Assembly (NCBI GenBank): GCA_014377485.1
Contig: JACMPM010000136.1
Span: 34,749 to 98,748, forward strand
Source of the DNA: Bacteriovorax sp.
Lineage (GTDB): Bacteria > Bdellovibrionota > Bacteriovoracia > Bacteriovoracales > Bacteriovoracaceae
Reading direction: 5' to 3'
DNA length: 64,000 nucleotides
Under the pieces are notes generated by a model, which saw nothing but the letters and a program-made list of their open reading frames with translations, made no database searches and was not told the origin of the DNA. This document shows positions 1 through 8,893 of the stretch, piece by piece; within the stretch, counting starts at the first letter, position 1, and each line of letters starts with the position of its first letter. Made by a program: the position numbers and the translations under genes.

Positions 1-433
1 GGTTGAAGTTAATTTGGAAATCGGTTCCGCGAATACCCATGGCAGCTGTTTTAGTTTTGATATAAAGTTTACTCTTACTTTTATCATCCATCTCCATATA
101 GTCTTTAGTTACTTGAGAGCGAATTTGTCCTTTAACTAAAGTGATGATCCCGGCTTCTTTTTTTGGAAAAGCGTTGATGATCATTTGAGAATTTGGTCCA
201 AGGTTCATTAGAGATTTATCAATGAAAATAAGTTTCACAAAACTTTTTTCTGCCGTTTGAAGAGTAGCTCCTTCGGGAATAGATTGATCGACTTTCACGT
301 CAACCATTGTGCCGTCTAGATACCTTGCCTTAACTTGCCCTTTCATAATCACTACTTTTGCAACTCCTGCATAAAGCATTTGAGAAAAAGTCATGGTCAA
401 TACACCCATCATCAGCTTGATTGGCATCTTCAT
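1..433 (-). CDS. FecR-domain secreted protein (3' end outside window)
   Basis: This leftward gene is absent from the ORF track because it runs off the window edge; about 144 residues are visible. It begins with a signal peptide (MKMPIKLMMGVLTM..YAG), so the product is exported. The region around residue 130 reads AAMGIRGTDFQI, the typical FecR-domain signature, preceded by a beta-rich segment (ATLQTAEKSFVKLIF, NLGPNSQM) that also fits FecR. FecR domains outside iron-siderophore systems are common in secreted proteins of predatory bacteria and related groups, where their role is unclear. No sigma factor or TonB receptor adjoins it here, so a FecI/FecR signalling role is not supported. An AAAGGA Shine-Dalgarno sits 7 nt before the ATG. 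Confidence 0.8.
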   Translation of the reverse strand, partial: MKMPIKLMMGVLTMTFSQMLYAGVAKVVIMKGQVKARYLDGTMVDVKVDQSIPEGATLQTAEKSFVKLIFIDKSLMNLGPNSQMIINAFPKKEAGIITLVKGQIRSQVTKDYMEMDDKSKSKLYIKTKTAAMGIRGTDFQINFN

Positions 434-617
434 ATAAATCCTTTCATTAAATTCAAGTCTAAAGAAGTAATAGACTAAACATCTCTTCGTTAATTATAGG
501 TTAGTTCTTTAGAAGTGCTTTCAGACTTATTAACATATGAATTTAGGGTTAGTGAATTGCTCAAACTTGATTGACCTGACCATTTTAAGAGCTATTTGAA
601 AGGCATGTAGCTGATAT

Positions 618-1337
618 CTAAAAAAGAGTGATGCCAAAACGGAAGATAAAATAGTGCCCACGAAAGTCTGTTGAATTGTCTTTTTGAAGAGTGATTACAT
701 CTTTAAAATCAGAAGCGTCAACTATAAAAATTTTATGAGACCTCATATAGCTATAGCCGATCTCGAAGAAAGTTGGATGGGTCTCTTTAAAAGGCACAAC
801 TTCTTCAAAACCAATATTGATACTTCCTCCGCGATTCTCAAAGCTGATGCGTTTTTTACTACTAAAATTGGCTCCACTCAAATCATTGTTCAAGGTAAAA
901 GTATGTAGCGACCAAGTCGGACCTGCATCTACAAATAAGTTCCAGCGATTATAAATAATGTAAGGAGTATAGTAACGAACAAGTGGACTTAAAGCGAAAA
1001 TTCGATAATGCCCATTACCTGTTATATCATTTGAATTCACTTCAAAAGTCATGTCTTTGAGTGTTCCAAATAAAACATCAGAGCCAACCATCAGTTCCCA
1101 ATTATTCCATTTGTAACCAACACTAGTATTAAATCCTATTCCGGAGCTCTCAGTCTGATCTTCTCGTTTTTCATTAATTGGAATAAAACTGGTTTTAAAG
1201 TAAATTTTGTTAATACTAATTCCAGCTTTAATATTAAAATTATCTTCAACGGAATGTTTATTGCTCTCAGCTCTCACTGAGCTTAAAGCAATTAACATAG
1301 TTAATAAAAAGGAGGTAATTGTTTTTAATGTTTTCAT
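618..1337 (-). CDS. Predicted outer membrane beta-barrel protein
   Basis: The product is a 239-residue exported protein of unknown function. A signal peptide (MKTLKTITSFLLTMLIALSS, cleavage near VRA) is followed by alternating hydrophobic/polar strands separated by charged turns, and the chain ends in phenylalanine (FRFGITLF), as in many outer membrane barrels. The track start is a TTG one codon before an ATG; I use the ATG at 1337, which overlaps the TGA of the upstream DUF3943 gene by one base and implies translational coupling. It probably forms an operon with that gene. The barrel assignment is inferred from strand pattern and the terminal residue, not from a recognised family. Confidence 0.7.
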   Translation of the reverse strand: MKTLKTITSFLLTMLIALSSVRAESNKHSVEDNFNIKAGISINKIYFKTSFIPINEKREDQTESSGIGFNTSVGYKWNNWELMVGSDVLFGTLKDMTFEVNSNDITGNGHYRIFALSPLVRYYTPYIIYNRWNLFVDAGPTWSLHTFTLNNDLSGANFSSKKRISFENRGGSINIGFEEVVPFKETHPTFFEIGYSYMRSHKIFIVDASDFKDVITLQKDNSTDFRGHYFIFRFGITLF

Positions 1338-2056
1338 CAAAACCTAAAATCCCATCGAATCATGGCACCTTTATCAGCATCTTCAAGTTTTGGAATAATA
1401 AGAGTCCGACCTTCATAAATTGGAAGAAGAGTAGCCGGATTTAAGATATGGCCTACAATTTTTCCAAGCGTATTTCCAGAATTAAGTAAATACATTGAAG
1501 CATTTTCAATTCCAAAACCTAAAACTGTTCCTAGCACCGGAGTTTGGTAAAGATCCTGAACACTACCTGGCTCAGTAAAAATTTCTACCGTCATTTCAAA
1601 TAAGGCCGAAGATATAAAAGTCATTTCGAACGCGCCCAATATGTCATAGCCATCTGCTCGATAAAGTAGATACAGTTGGGAGCCGGTAAGCGGATGAACA
1701 AAATCGTTCCAGAAAGGCTCATCTTGATCAAAGACTAACTTTCCAAAATTGCGACCGTAGTTTTTTACACCACCGACACCATGGAAAACTTTAGGCTGAA
1801 CGATGGGGTAAAAAAACCATGTCATGCCGTAAACAATCCCAATGTTTTTTGCACTCTCGGCCAGGCTGTGCTCGCGGTCTTGATAACCGTATTGATAAAG
1901 TGGAAGACGTTTGCCTGTTTTGGGATCGGCCTGTACTTTGTCACTAAATGTCTCTTTTAATTCATCTTTAATTTCAGCAGGTGTGGCGTATGAATATCTT
2001 GGAATAAATTCCAAAAAAACGGCAAACATAAATAGGATCAGGACAAACTTAGTCAT
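1337..2056 (-). CDS. DUF3943 domain protein, exported
   Basis: This 239-residue product has an N-terminal hydrophobic signal (MTKFVLILFMFAVFLEFIP). Its central part carries the pattern I associate with DUF3943: an FWNDFVHPLTGSQLY segment, then a small-residue helix, a conserved glutamate-rich helix (FEMTVEIFTEPGS) and DLYQTPVLGTVLGF. The family is of unknown function and is thought to sit in or near the outer membrane. The gene is the first of a two-gene leftward unit with the downstream barrel protein. It diverges from hemF, with 93 bases between the starts. The family call rests on motif memory and should be confirmed by profile search. Confidence 0.7.
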   Translation of the reverse strand: MTKFVLILFMFAVFLEFIPRYSYATPAEIKDELKETFSDKVQADPKTGKRLPLYQYGYQDREHSLAESAKNIGIVYGMTWFFYPIVQPKVFHGVGGVKNYGRNFGKLVFDQDEPFWNDFVHPLTGSQLYLLYRADGYDILGAFEMTFISSALFEMTVEIFTEPGSVQDLYQTPVLGTVLGFGIENASMYLLNSGNTLGKIVGHILNPATLLPIYEGRTLIIPKLEDADKGAMIRWDFRF

Positions 2057-2149
2057 ATTATGGTAAGGATAGTGAGAGCATTAAATTTGGCCATTTTTAG
2101 CACATTGTCATGCTATTGAAAACGCCAAACAGGCGTAAGCAGGAAAATT

Positions 2150-3064
2150 ATGATTAATTATGATTTAGAAAAAAAGAAGTCGCAATTTCATCAACATGTA
2201 TTGAATCTTCAAGATGAAATTACTAAAGCGATTCTTGCTATCGATCCAGAGGTAGAGCTTATAACAGATCCTTGGGAGCGCTTTGATCATAAAGACATGC
2301 CAGGTGGAGGAGGAATCACTCGCGCCTTTCGTGGAGAGATTATTGAGAATGCCGGAGTGAATACCTCAAAAGTATTTGGTGCAATTGATCCAGAATTTGC
2401 TAAAAAATTAGGCGGCACGGGTGAAGAGATGTGGGCCTGTGGCATATCGTTGATTATCCATCCAAAAAATCCCAAAGTTCCAACTGTTCACGCCAATTTT
2501 AGAATGATAGAGGCCGGAGATAAATTCTGGTTTGGTGGTGGGGCCGATCTCACGCCTTATTACCCCCACAAAGAAGACTTTGATTACTTTCACCATACTT
2601 GGGAAACTGCATGTGCCCCTTATAATTGTTACGAATCAATGAAAAAAGAATGTGATAAATATTTTGTAAACACTCATCGGGGTGGAGAAATGAGAGGAGT
2701 TGGCGGGATCTTTTTTGATCATTACAACACTTCAAACCTAGACTCCGATCTTGAGATGGTTAAAGATCTTTCAAATCACTTTATTAAATCTTATTTTCCA
2801 ATAGTCGGAAAAAGATTGAACGAATCCTACACCGATGACGATGAAGATTTTCAACTTCACCGCAGAGGGCGTTATGTAGAATTTAATCTACTTCATGATC
2901 GCGGGACTATGTTTGGTTTAAAAACCAATGGTCGAACAGATTCTATATTAATTTCACTGCCAGCTCGTGCAAAATTTTCTTATAAATATGCTCCCAAAGC
3001 AGGATCTCCTCATTCCGAGATGATGAAATATTATTTCGCTGATAATAATTCAGGAAATAAATGA
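2150..3064 (+). CDS. hemF: Oxygen-dependent coproporphyrinogen III oxidase
   Basis: HemF converts coproporphyrinogen III to protoporphyrinogen IX using O2, a late step of haem synthesis in the cytoplasm. The 304-residue length is normal for the family. Diagnostic stretches are GGGADLTPYYPHKED, the histidine-rich FDYFHHTW and the C-terminal YVEFNLLHDRGTMFGL with NGRTDSILISLP. An AGGA Shine-Dalgarno lies 6 nt before the ATG. The stop overlaps the start of the EamA transporter gene by four bases (ATGA), so the two are co-translated. Use of the aerobic enzyme indicates haem synthesis under oxygen; whether an anaerobic HemN also exists cannot be seen here. Confidence 0.97.
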   Translation: MINYDLEKKKSQFHQHVLNLQDEITKAILAIDPEVELITDPWERFDHKDMPGGGGITRAFRGEIIENAGVNTSKVFGAIDPEFAKKLGGTGEEMWACGISLIIHPKNPKVPTVHANFRMIEAGDKFWFGGGADLTPYYPHKEDFDYFHHTWETACAPYNCYESMKKECDKYFVNTHRGGEMRGVGGIFFDHYNTSNLDSDLEMVKDLSNHFIKSYFPIVGKRLNESYTDDDEDFQLHRRGRYVEFNLLHDRGTMFGLKTNGRTDSILISLPARAKFSYKYAPKAGSPHSEMMKYYFADNNSGNK

Positions 3065-3960
3065 TCTTAAATATTATCTTGCTCTCCTTCTCGAGCGCCA
3101 TTTGGGGGTTTGGATTTATTGCCACTCGCTGGACATTTCAGGTATTCGATCCTTTTTGGTCTAATGCTTTAAGATTTTCGTTGGCGGCACTTCTTAGTAT
3201 TCCTTTTCTTCTTTATAAAAAATCATTTTGGCGCAAAAAAAATATATTAAAAAAAGCGATGTTGAGTTCTGTTTTTTTATTGGGAACACTTTTATTTCAA
3301 ACTTTGGGACTTACTAGTACTACGGTCGCTAAAAGCGGATTTATCACAACTCTTTATTCACTATTTATTCCTCTCACCATGATGGCCTTTACGGGAAAAA
3401 AATACCGAGGAACATTTTGGGGCTTGATTTTTATGGCCTTAGTAGGGATGGCATTGATGTGTAATCTTGAAGTAAAAGATTTGAATAAGGGTGATTTTCT
3501 AACCTTGTTATGTGCTATCAGCGCCGCTTTTCATATTATGTATATAGGTATTGTTGCGAGCGAGATTCCCTCGGCCATAGAATTTAATTTTCTTCAAAAC
3601 ATTTTCGTTGCTATTTTTTCAGTGATAATCGCTTTGATTTTTAAAGGACCGGTTGATTTAACTCCTCTCGCTGATTATCACTCTGATGCTGTCAAAGGTT
3701 TGCTTTTTCTCGGTGTGATTTCCAGTTTAATTTCATTTACTATTCAGGTTGTGGCCCAAAAAAAAATACCTGCTCATATTGCAGGTTTAATTTTTTTAAT
3801 GGAGTCGCCGTTTGCAGCACTGTTTGGCTATCTCGTCTTAAAAGAACTTTTGAATCCATTAAATCTCTTAGGTGCATTTTTGATTATTATGTCGGTCTTG
3901 CTTGTGCCAGTATTTGGAAGAGAAGTGACTACTCTAAAACGAGCTCCAGAAGAGCTGTAA
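3061..3960 (+). CDS. EamA/DMT-family inner membrane transporter
   Basis: The 299-residue product is made almost wholly of hydrophobic helices, about ten, in two repeated halves, as in the drug/metabolite transporter superfamily. The first helix SSAIWGFGFIATRW and the C-terminal PFAALFGYLVLKELLN with LLGAFLIIMSVLL are typical EamA signatures. Substrate cannot be predicted; relatives export amino acids, metabolites or drugs. It overlaps hemF by four bases and is likely cotranscribed, which could hint at a haem-related or stress-related solute, but that is speculation. The end of the gene lies within a long inverted repeat shared with the intergenic region. Confidence 0.9.
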   Translation: MILNIILLSFSSAIWGFGFIATRWTFQVFDPFWSNALRFSLAALLSIPFLLYKKSFWRKKNILKKAMLSSVFLLGTLLFQTLGLTSTTVAKSGFITTLYSLFIPLTMMAFTGKKYRGTFWGLIFMALVGMALMCNLEVKDLNKGDFLTLLCAISAAFHIMYIGIVASEIPSAIEFNFLQNIFVAIFSVIIALIFKGPVDLTPLADYHSDAVKGLLFLGVISSLISFTIQVVAQKKIPAHIAGLIFLMESPFAALFGYLVLKELLNPLNLLGAFLIIMSVLLVPVFGREVTTLKRAPEEL

Positions 3961-3970
3961 AGAGTAGTCA
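3926..3970. terminator. Hairpin at convergent gene ends, possible terminator
   Basis: A 10-bp perfect inverted repeat, TGACTACTCT (3926-3935) and AGAGTAGTCA (3961-3970), brackets a smaller AGCTC/GAGCT repeat and contains the EamA stop codon in its loop. It lies between convergent genes. No strong T-run follows on either strand, so it may be a weak terminator or a 3'-end stabiliser. Confidence 0.4.
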
Positions 3971-3982
3971 TATTATAAAAAA

Positions 3983-4624
3983 TTATGGATTGAATTTTTT
4001 GTAAATTCCCATCATTTTAGTTTTAGTTGCACCTGTTAAATTAATCATTAACAAGATACCAGCATTTTCACCTTTATCGTCGTTACCAACTAATGAAATT
4101 GTTCCGGCCGCTTTTGTGTTCATGTAATATCTAAAACTAGCAATAGCTCCGTCAACGCCAACTACAGCTGGTACGAAGATACCAAAAACATCTTTACCTA
4201 AGTAAAAAGACATATTGTGGAATTTTTCAATTGAGAAGGCCACCGCCGGCAATGAACCACCGCTAACACCAGGAAGGTTTCTTCCTCCTGGAAGTTTTTG
4301 TGGATCAAGTTTATCTAAACCACCGTCAACGATATCTTTAAGTGAAATTGAAATGCTCATAAGAGTTCCACTCGATTGAAGATCGGGAGAAATTTCTAAA
4401 TAAGAATACTTATATTTTGGAATATTATACCGAAGGCCCCCATCTAATTGAACGTTTTCAAAAACCATAGAGATTAATAAATTGTCTTGAAGTAGAGAAA
4501 CGTTTGGACCTTGAACACCAGCGATCTGGATGTTTGAAGAGCTGTTATTCCCGCAAGAAGTTGCAAAGCCAAGTGTAAAAATTGCGATCGAAGCGACTAA
4601 ATACCTTTTCCATTTATTCAACAT
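3983..4624 (-). CDS. Predicted lipoprotein of unknown function
   Basis: The N-terminus is a classic lipoprotein signal: a basic start (MLNKWKRYL), a hydrophobic core and the lipobox FATSC, so the mature protein should be acylated on Cys24 and anchored in the envelope. The remaining ~190 residues are rich in small and hydrophobic residues and look like a beta-sandwich, with no family I recognise. An AGGAG Shine-Dalgarno lies 9 nt upstream of the ATG. It is downstream of, and on the same strand as, the 49-residue gene at 4698-4847 with a 73-nt gap, so the two may be cotranscribed. Confidence 0.75.
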   Translation of the reverse strand: MLNKWKRYLVASIAIFTLGFATSCGNNSSSNIQIAGVQGPNVSLLQDNLLISMVFENVQLDGGLRYNIPKYKYSYLEISPDLQSSGTLMSISISLKDIVDGGLDKLDPQKLPGGRNLPGVSGGSLPAVAFSIEKFHNMSFYLGKDVFGIFVPAVVGVDGAIASFRYYMNTKAAGTISLVGNDDKGENAGILLMINLTGATKTKMMGIYKKFNP

Positions 4625-4697
4625 AAAACTTTTCTCCTGTTGAGATTGATGCAGACGTTTTTATTTATGAATAAGTTCGGAACTAGGCAAAAAAATC

Positions 4698-4847
4698 TTA
4701 GAGCTTATTTCGATCTCGTAAATTGTTTTTAATAAGATTGATGATTTCTTCATCGCTTAGGTCTGGTTGTTGAGTCTTTTGATCAGTTATCATTAACTCA
4801 ATTTTAGTGATTATCTCTAATAAGAGATTACAGTTTTGAATGATCAT
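4698..4847 (-). CDS. Small 49-residue protein of unknown function
   Basis: This gene is below the cutoff of the ORF track. It starts with ATG at 4847, preceded by a perfect AGGAGGT Shine-Dalgarno (4851-4857) with 3 nt spacing, the strongest ribosome site in the area. The product (MIIQNCNLLLEIITKIELM..., ending NNLRDRNKL) is predicted to be two amphipathic helices: a hydrophobic first helix and a charged second one joined by a Q/D-rich turn. No signal peptide or known domain is apparent. A promoter-like element with a palindromic -35 region lies just upstream. I am fairly sure it is translated because of the ribosome site, but its role is unknown. Confidence 0.6.
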   Translation of the reverse strand: MIIQNCNLLLEIITKIELMITDQKTQQPDLSDEEIINLIKNNLRDRNKL

Positions 4848-4863
4848 AAGACCTCCTGTTAGT

Positions 4864-4894
4864 ATTATGAATCATAAGTTTGACATGTCAAACT
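4864..4894 (-). promoter_or_regulatory. Promoter with palindromic -35 region for the 49-residue gene
   Basis: Reading leftward, a consensus -35 box TTGACA (4886-4891), a 16-nt spacer and a -10 box CATAAT (4864-4869, five of six matches) precede the small gene. The -35 box lies inside a perfect 18-bp palindrome, AGTTTGACATGTCAAACT (4877-4894). This arrangement is typical of a repressor operator over a promoter. The predicted transcript would start very close to the Shine-Dalgarno, which is unusual and lowers confidence in the exact -10. Confidence 0.5.
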
Positions 4895-4929
4895 CTTTTC
4901 TTTTACAGGAGTGTTTTGCCTTATTTTAT

Positions 4930-5511
4930 TTAAAATTCAGGAGCAATATAAACTTCGATTTCAGGATTCAATTCGTCTCTTAAAATGGCCTTAATTGCTT
5001 CAAGCGTGCCAGAGGCAGAGCTAGGACAGGTTCCACAAGCACCTTGATATTTTACCATTAAAATATTGTCCTCATAGCTTAATGCCTGGATATCTCCACC
5101 ATCTCCTTGAAGGCCAGGTCTAATTGTTTTATCTAAAATCGCTTCAATTTGTTGAAGCTCTGGAGATAGATTTGTTCTTCTATCAGCTTCCGGATTTGGT
5201 TCGTTATAATCAGGATTATGTGCAGGCATATGCTCTTTTAATACTGCTGTAACATTTTTTTCAACACTATCCCAATCTTCATAAGAAAATTTTGTTACAG
5301 CGATTACGTTTTCAAAAAAGTGCAATTGATCTACACCGCGAACTTTAAAAAGTTCGAGGGCCAGCTGGTTTTCGCCACACTCAGTTGGAGACCTGTAAGT
5401 AGAATTTCCTACATTTTTAACAGGAATATTCAAAATAAATTTTAGTGCATTCGGATTTGGAGTTGGTTGGATATCTATATCAAGTTCTATTTCTGTATTT
5501 GGAGTTCCCAT
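4930..5511 (-). CDS. Nfu-type Fe-S scaffold/carrier protein
   Basis: The protein holds and transfers Fe-S clusters to target enzymes. Residues ~12-100 form an Nfu N-terminal domain (PTPNPNALKFILN is the hallmark), and residues ~115-190 a NifU C-terminal domain with GDGGDI and the cluster-binding CGTC motif (Cys159 and Cys162). This two-domain order resembles mitochondrial Nfu1 rather than E. coli NfuA, which carries an A-type domain at its N-terminus. It is the last gene of the Suf operon, 32 nt after sufS, consistent with a role in delivering Suf-made clusters. The AGAGGA Shine-Dalgarno supports the start. Confidence 0.92.
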   Translation of the reverse strand: MGTPNTEIELDIDIQPTPNPNALKFILNIPVKNVGNSTYRSPTECGENQLALELFKVRGVDQLHFFENVIAVTKFSYEDWDSVEKNVTAVLKEHMPAHNPDYNEPNPEADRRTNLSPELQQIEAILDKTIRPGLQGDGGDIQALSYEDNILMVKYQGACGTCPSSASGTLEAIKAILRDELNPEIEVYIAPEF

Positions 5512-5543
5512 AAATTCCTCTTATATTTTTCTTGTATTTTCTT

Positions 5544-6758
5544 TTATAGTAAAAAACTGCGTGCTTTTTTAAGTGCGTTTATAAATACATCAACCTCTTC
5601 TTTTGTATTATAAAAAGCAAAAGAAGCTCTGGCCGCGGCAGTACAATTAAATCTTTTTAAAAGTGGTTGTGTGCAATGATGCCCGGTTCTTATTGCTACT
5701 CCTTCTTTATCCAAAATAGTTCCCAAATCATGGGGGTGAGCACTTTCTAATAAAAAAGAAATTACACCTGATTTCACTCGAGCTTCGCCAATGATGCGAA
5801 TGCCATTTATTTTTTTAAGTTCACTCGTGGCATACTCTAATAACTCGTGTTCGCGTTTTGCGATTTCATATAAACCGATAGAATTCATATAATCAATGGC
5901 AGCTTTAAAGGCGATGATTTCGGCAATGGCCGGTGTGCCGGCTTCAAATTTATTGGGAAGAATATTATAAGTTGTCTTTTCAAACGTCACTTCAGAAATC
6001 ATTGCTCCTCCACCTTGGTAGGGAGGCATCTGATTTAAGAGCTCTTCTTTTCCGTATAAAAAACCAAGTGCATTCGGGCCAAAAACTTTGTGAGCTGAAA
6101 AAACCAGAAAGTCACAATCGAGATCCTGAACATCAACACTCATATGAGCGATTGACTGGGCAGCATCCACGCAGAATTTTGCGCCTACTGCGTGAGCATC
6201 TTTAATCATTTCTTTAATTGGATTCACAGTGCCAAGAGTATTAGAAACATGAACAATAGATACAATTTTAGTTTTTTTATTAAGTAGTTTTTTATATTCA
6301 ACCTGATCGATATCTCCGCGGTCATCAATTGGAGCAATTATAACTTTTGCGCCGGTAGTTTCAGCGATCATTTGCCAGGGAACAATATTTGAATGATGTT
6401 CCATTACAGAAATCAGTATTTCGTCGCCTGGACTTAGAAATTTTTTTCCGAAACATTGGGCCAGTAGATTAAGTGATTCAGTAGTGCCTTTAGTATAAAT
6501 GACTTCGTAAACATGATGAGCATTAATAAGTTTTTGGACAGCAATTCTTGTTTCTTCAAAATGGCGTGTACCCACTTCAGAAAGTGTATGAATTCCGCGG
6601 TGAACGTTGGCGACTTCATGAGAGTAATACTCAGTAATAGCATCGATCACAACTTTTGGTTTTAACGTCGTAGCGGCATTATCAAGGTAAACCAAAGGAT
6701 GATTATTTACTTTAATTTGTAATTGAGGAAAATCGGATCTGATTTTTTGTATATTCAT
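5544..6758 (-). CDS. sufS: Cysteine desulfurase SufS
   Basis: SufS is a PLP enzyme that removes sulfur from cysteine and passes it as persulfide to the Suf scaffold. The 404-residue length is normal for group II desulfurases. The PLP lysine is in SAHKVFGP (Lys224) and the persulfide cysteine in RTGHHCTQP (Cys362); the N-terminal YLDNAATTLKP is also typical. Its ATG overlaps the sufD stop by four bases. No sufE or sufU gene follows within the window, although SufS needs one of these partners in known systems, so the partner is presumably encoded elsewhere. Confidence 0.96.
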   Translation of the reverse strand: MNIQKIRSDFPQLQIKVNNHPLVYLDNAATTLKPKVVIDAITEYYSHEVANVHRGIHTLSEVGTRHFEETRIAVQKLINAHHVYEVIYTKGTTESLNLLAQCFGKKFLSPGDEILISVMEHHSNIVPWQMIAETTGAKVIIAPIDDRGDIDQVEYKKLLNKKTKIVSIVHVSNTLGTVNPIKEMIKDAHAVGAKFCVDAAQSIAHMSVDVQDLDCDFLVFSAHKVFGPNALGFLYGKEELLNQMPPYQGGGAMISEVTFEKTTYNILPNKFEAGTPAIAEIIAFKAAIDYMNSIGLYEIAKREHELLEYATSELKKINGIRIIGEARVKSGVISFLLESAHPHDLGTILDKEGVAIRTGHHCTQPLLKRFNCTAAARASFAFYNTKEEVDVFINALKKARSFLL

Positions 6759-8017
6759 AAATTCATTTCACTTAATGCTGTTTTTTCAAAATGCTCGATC
6801 AACATTGCTTCAGCTAATTTTTTAATGATTGTATTTTCTATTTTTAAAATCACGTCTGCTGCAAATCCGTGGCAGAGCATACGCTTTGCTTTGTCCTTCG
6901 GAATCCCGCGAGACTCAAGATAAAATTCTTCATCTTTTGATAACTGCCCGACAGTGGCTCCGTGAGAGCACTTAACGTCATCGGCATGAACTAATAGCTG
7001 AGGCCGTGTATCGATATGAGCCTTTTTAGAAAGTATTAAATTTTTATTTAACTGCGACGATGAAGATTTTTGTGCATCTTTTTCAATGATGATTTTTCCA
7101 GTGAATATGCCGTGAGAGTCTCCACTTAAAATCCCTTTGAACAACTGATCTGAAGTAGTGTGAGGAGCAAAATGAGTAATCGTTGAAAAAACATCAGTAT
7201 GTTCAGAGTTTTTTAAAGCAAACAATCCGTGAACAGCGGCTTCGGCACCCGCTTCCATTAAGCCCACGTTGATATTATGGCGAGCGGTAAGAAGACCGTA
7301 GTCCAGAGTCATAGATTTAAAATTTGAGTCTCGATACAATTTTGCATCCGTTAACCCAATATGAACGGCACTCGGAGCTTCTGATTGCATTTTTACGTGT
7401 TCAACTTGAGCATTGCCTAAAAGCTTAAATCTGGTCACTGCATTAGTTGTATACTGAAGTTTTTCATTGCTCGTACTAAAAATTTCCAAAAAACTTACTT
7501 TTGTATTTTCTTCCGCTGTAATAGTAAGACGGGGTGAAATCATTTTATTCACACCAACATCATCTACAAGGTGGACTATGGTGATTGGAAAATTTATGAC
7601 GGTATTTGTTTTGATTTTCAAAGCAAGAGGTGAGAGTGCCACACCAAAATTGAGAGAGTCAAAAGTATCAAAGAATTTATCTTCAACCACTAAAGCATCC
7701 AATTCAATTCCGTCAGGAAGAACTGAGAGGAATTTATTAAAGATCCCATTATTAAAAATGATCATGCCCTTTTTATCGAGTACCAGTTTTGGAACTTCAT
7801 GAATGATACTTTCTTTTTGTTCATAGAAACGAGGTGATAAGTTTTTGGCAATATTAGTATATTTCCAATCTTCATTATTTTTACCTGGGATCCCCAGGCG
7901 ATCAAAGGCCGAAAGCGCATTTTTCATGGCAGTTTGATAGCTTGGACTTAAGTCCACTGCTTTTTTTAATATTGCTTCTGAGTTTTTTAGCAATTCTGTT
8001 TTTAATATTTGATCCAT
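6755..8017 (-). CDS. sufD: Fe-S assembly protein SufD
   Basis: SufD is part of the SufBC2D scaffold on which Fe-S clusters are built. The 420-residue product ends in the SUF beta-helix domain with SSSSQLNKNLILSKKAH, IDTRPQLLVHADDVKCSHGAT and the helical tail that begins FYLESRGI, all conserved between SufB and SufD. The N-terminus (LGIPGKNNEDWKYTN) is the SufD-type helical region. It lies between sufC (33-nt gap) and sufS (4-base overlap) in the operon. A weak GAGAAAAG ribosome site precedes the ATG. Confidence 0.95.
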   Translation of the reverse strand: MDQILKTELLKNSEAILKKAVDLSPSYQTAMKNALSAFDRLGIPGKNNEDWKYTNIAKNLSPRFYEQKESIIHEVPKLVLDKKGMIIFNNGIFNKFLSVLPDGIELDALVVEDKFFDTFDSLNFGVALSPLALKIKTNTVINFPITIVHLVDDVGVNKMISPRLTITAEENTKVSFLEIFSTSNEKLQYTTNAVTRFKLLGNAQVEHVKMQSEAPSAVHIGLTDAKLYRDSNFKSMTLDYGLLTARHNINVGLMEAGAEAAVHGLFALKNSEHTDVFSTITHFAPHTTSDQLFKGILSGDSHGIFTGKIIIEKDAQKSSSSQLNKNLILSKKAHIDTRPQLLVHADDVKCSHGATVGQLSKDEEFYLESRGIPKDKAKRMLCHGFAADVILKIENTIIKKLAEAMLIEHFEKTALSEMNL

Positions 8018-8050
8018 AAACTTTTCTCGTGAAATTTCTCTAATTCTTAC

Positions 8051-8839
8051 TTAATGCTTTTGAGATTCTTCGAACTCTTTAATAACCCAGTCATAACCTT
8101 TTTCTTCAAGATCGTGAGCGAGCTCTTTTCCACCTGATCTAATAATTTGTCCTTGATAGAGAACATGAACGTGATCAGGAATGATATAATCAAGCAGTCT
8201 CTGGTAATGAGTGATTAAAATTGTAGCGTTGAATCGACTCTTTAATGCGTTCACTCCTTTAGCGACAATTTTCAAAGCATCAATATCAAGACCAGAATCA
8301 GTTTCGTCTAATAAAGCTAATCTAGGATTGAGCACTGCCATTTGCAAAATTTCGTTTTTCTTTTTTTCTCCGCCTGAGAATCCGCTGTTTACCGGACGAT
8401 CAAGAAAACTTTCATTCATTTCCAAGAGTTCAAGTTTAGGTGTCAAAAATTTCCTGAAATCTTCTGAATTCATTTCAGGAGCACCGTTATATTTACAAGT
8501 TTCATTAAAAGCTTCATGCAGAAAATTAAAATTAGTGACTCCTGGAATTTCTACCGGATATTGAAAGCCTAAGAAAATTCCACTTTTTGCACGCTCGTCT
8601 GCTTCAAGCTCTAAGAGATTGCGGTCTTTAGCATTAATTTTAAAAGTAATGCTTCCTTCTGTAACATTGAAGGCCGGATGACCGGCAATGACTTTTGAGA
8701 GAGTACTTTTCCCAGAACCGTTGGGACCCATAATGGCGTGAACTTCGCCTGCTTTCACAATCAGGTTAATGCCTTTTAAAATTTCTTTAGTCTCACCATT
8801 AGTTTCAATACTTGCATGGAGATTTTTTACTTCGATCAT
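8051..8839 (-). CDS. sufC: Suf ATPase SufC
   Basis: SufC is the ABC-type ATPase that drives conformational change in the SufBCD scaffold; it is not a membrane transporter. The 262-residue chain shows Walker [11 protein letters not shown], the ABC signature [10 protein letters not shown], Walker [12 protein letters not shown] and the switch histidine in LITHYQRLL. An AAGG Shine-Dalgarno lies 7 nt before the ATG. The 95-nt gap from sufB is the largest in this operon and holds a stable hairpin, which may uncouple sufB and sufC expression. Confidence 0.97.
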   Translation of the reverse strand: MIEVKNLHASIETNGETKEILKGINLIVKAGEVHAIMGPNGSGKSTLSKVIAGHPAFNVTEGSITFKINAKDRNLLELEADERAKSGIFLGFQYPVEIPGVTNFNFLHEAFNETCKYNGAPEMNSEDFRKFLTPKLELLEMNESFLDRPVNSGFSGGEKKKNEILQMAVLNPRLALLDETDSGLDIDALKIVAKGVNALKSRFNATILITHYQRLLDYIIPDHVHVLYQGQIIRSGGKELAHDLEEKGYDWVIKEFEESQKH

Positions 8840-8893
8840 TTGTTACCTTCGTTTGCAGAACTCTAATACTATGTTTTGTTTTTTACTTTTTTC

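Noticed and set aside
684-908. Rightward ORF inside the first beta-barrel gene
   Set aside because: Shadow of the leftward gene; the real frame has a signal peptide and coupling to its neighbour.
2122-2136. Small ACGCC/GGCGT hairpin in the hemF leader
   Set aside because: Only five base pairs; too short to claim a regulatory role.
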